Assembly: GCA_964384415.1 (NCBI GenBank)
Contig: CAYLMV010000183.1
Location: 1-5,822 of the forward strand
Direction of reading: 5' to 3'
Length of the DNA: 5,822 nucleotides
Origin: JAGVPT01 sp964384415
GTDB lineage: Bacteria > Bacteroidota > Ignavibacteria > UBA10030 > UBA8401
The notes below the pieces were generated by a model. The model made no database searches, was not told the DNA's origin, and worked only from the letters and a program-made list of their open reading frames with translations. This document shows, in pieces, positions 5,238 through 5,822 of this stretch. Position numbers and translations under genes: made by a program. Every line of letters begins with the position of its first letter. The first letter of the stretch is position 1.

Positions 5238-5822
5238 ATGAAAAGAAAATCCAGCATTATTATCGCCTTTATAGTTTTCGGAATCGTTTCGTCATCCGCG
5301 CAAGATCTGCAGTCGCTTCAGCTCCCCCCTCCGCAGAAAGAAATTGGGAAGCCGCTTATGCAAGCGCTGAATCTTCGCCAATCGTCCAGGAGTTTCGATT
5401 CAAAGGCGCTTTCCCTGCAGGAGATATCAAACATAATGTGGGCGGCATACGGCATTACCCGGCCGGAATCCGGAAAACGAACTGCTCCGTCTGCGATGAA
5501 TTGGCAGGAGATCGACATTTATGCCGCATTGCCGAACGGAGTTTTTGTTTACGATGCAAAAGCGCACAGTCTGAATCCCGTCATTGCCAAGGATTTTCGA
5601 TCGGCAACGGGAACGCAGAGCTTTGTTGCGACAGCGCCTCTCAATCTTGTTTATGTTGCCGATATGGGAAGAGTTTCGAGAGGAAGTGATGAGGACAAAA
5701 TTCTGTACACTGCCGCCGATGCAGGCTTCATTGCAGAAAATGTCTATCTCTACTGCGCATCGCAAGGGCTCTCAGTTGTTGTGAGGGGTTCTGTGGAGAA
5801 AGCGGCACTCGCAACAATGTTC
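5238..5822 (+). CDS. Exported nitroreductase-family (SagB/ThcOx-like) flavoprotein, C-terminus cut by window edge
   Basis: Nitroreductase-fold proteins bind FMN and transfer electrons from NAD(P)H or other donors to varied acceptors; the substrate here is unknown. The frame is open from the ATG to the right edge (195 codons). An N-terminal signal peptide is clear: MKRK, then hydrophobic IIIAFIVFGIV, then SSSA before Gln22, a likely signal peptidase I site, so the enzyme should act in the periplasm or outside. The mature part opens with LPPPQKEIGKPLMQAL (29-44). LRQSSRSF (46-53) is the FMN-phosphate-binding start of the fold. RTAPSAMNWQEIDIYAAL (81-98) and TAADAGFIAENVYLYCASQGL (158-178) resemble the SagB branch. 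Exported relatives are about 200-225 residues, so only a short tail should be missing. GGAGG at 5227-5231, six bases upstream, supports the start. The gene lies 54 bases after the transposase, in the same direction. Confidence 0.88.
   Translation, partial: MKRKSSIIIAFIVFGIVSSSAQDLQSLQLPPPQKEIGKPLMQALNLRQSSRSFDSKALSLQEISNIMWAAYGITRPESGKRTAPSAMNWQEIDIYAALPNGVFVYDAKAHSLNPVIAKDFRSATGTQSFVATAPLNLVYVADMGRVSRGSDEDKILYTAADAGFIAENVYLYCASQGLSVVVRGSVEKAALATMF

Overview
The window reads as ordinary bacterial chromosome carrying genes for peptide and amino-acid metabolism, with a small repeat-associated transposase unit inserted near its right end. All intact genes have Shine-Dalgarno-like sites. The mix of proteins (GdhA, PepT, a bacterial OPT transporter, a RAYT-like transposase, and an exported SagB-type nitroreductase with an SSA|Q-type signal cleavage site) best fits the Bacteroidota/Ignavibacteriota neighbourhood. 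That placement is inferred from protein character only, and I cannot name a species.

Layout from left to right: (1) the N-terminal 199 codons of an NADP-type glutamate dehydrogenase on the minus strand, running off the left edge; (2) a divergent intergenic region of about 500 bases with no convincing gene; (3) pepT, a complete tripeptidase with all zinc ligands; (4) a 195-base spacer filled with degenerate AACCTTCGG-type repeats and hairpins; (5) a complete 667-residue OPT-family oligopeptide transporter; (6) a perfectly centred 33-base imperfect palindrome, then a TTG-initiated HUH/Y1 transposase of the REP-associated (RAYT) type, which carries a second copy of the same palindrome inside its own reading frame, followed by a half-copy; (7) the first 195 codons of an exported nitroreductase-family flavoprotein, cut by the right edge.

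The metabolic genes make a plausible chain: OPT imports short peptides, PepT splits tripeptides, and GdhA links glutamate to 2-oxoglutarate and ammonium. This link is by neighbourhood and family knowledge only; gdhA is divergent, and the pepT-OPT spacer is long enough for separate transcription.

The most unusual signal is the 33-base palindrome family. The copy upstream of the transposase and the copy inside it match at 29 of 33 positions. One pair of differences is compensatory (C-G becomes T-A at paired positions 5 and 29). The unit is exactly 11 codons long and open in the frame used by the transposase. It therefore looks like a REP-like element that can sit inside coding sequence and is linked to its own putative transposase.
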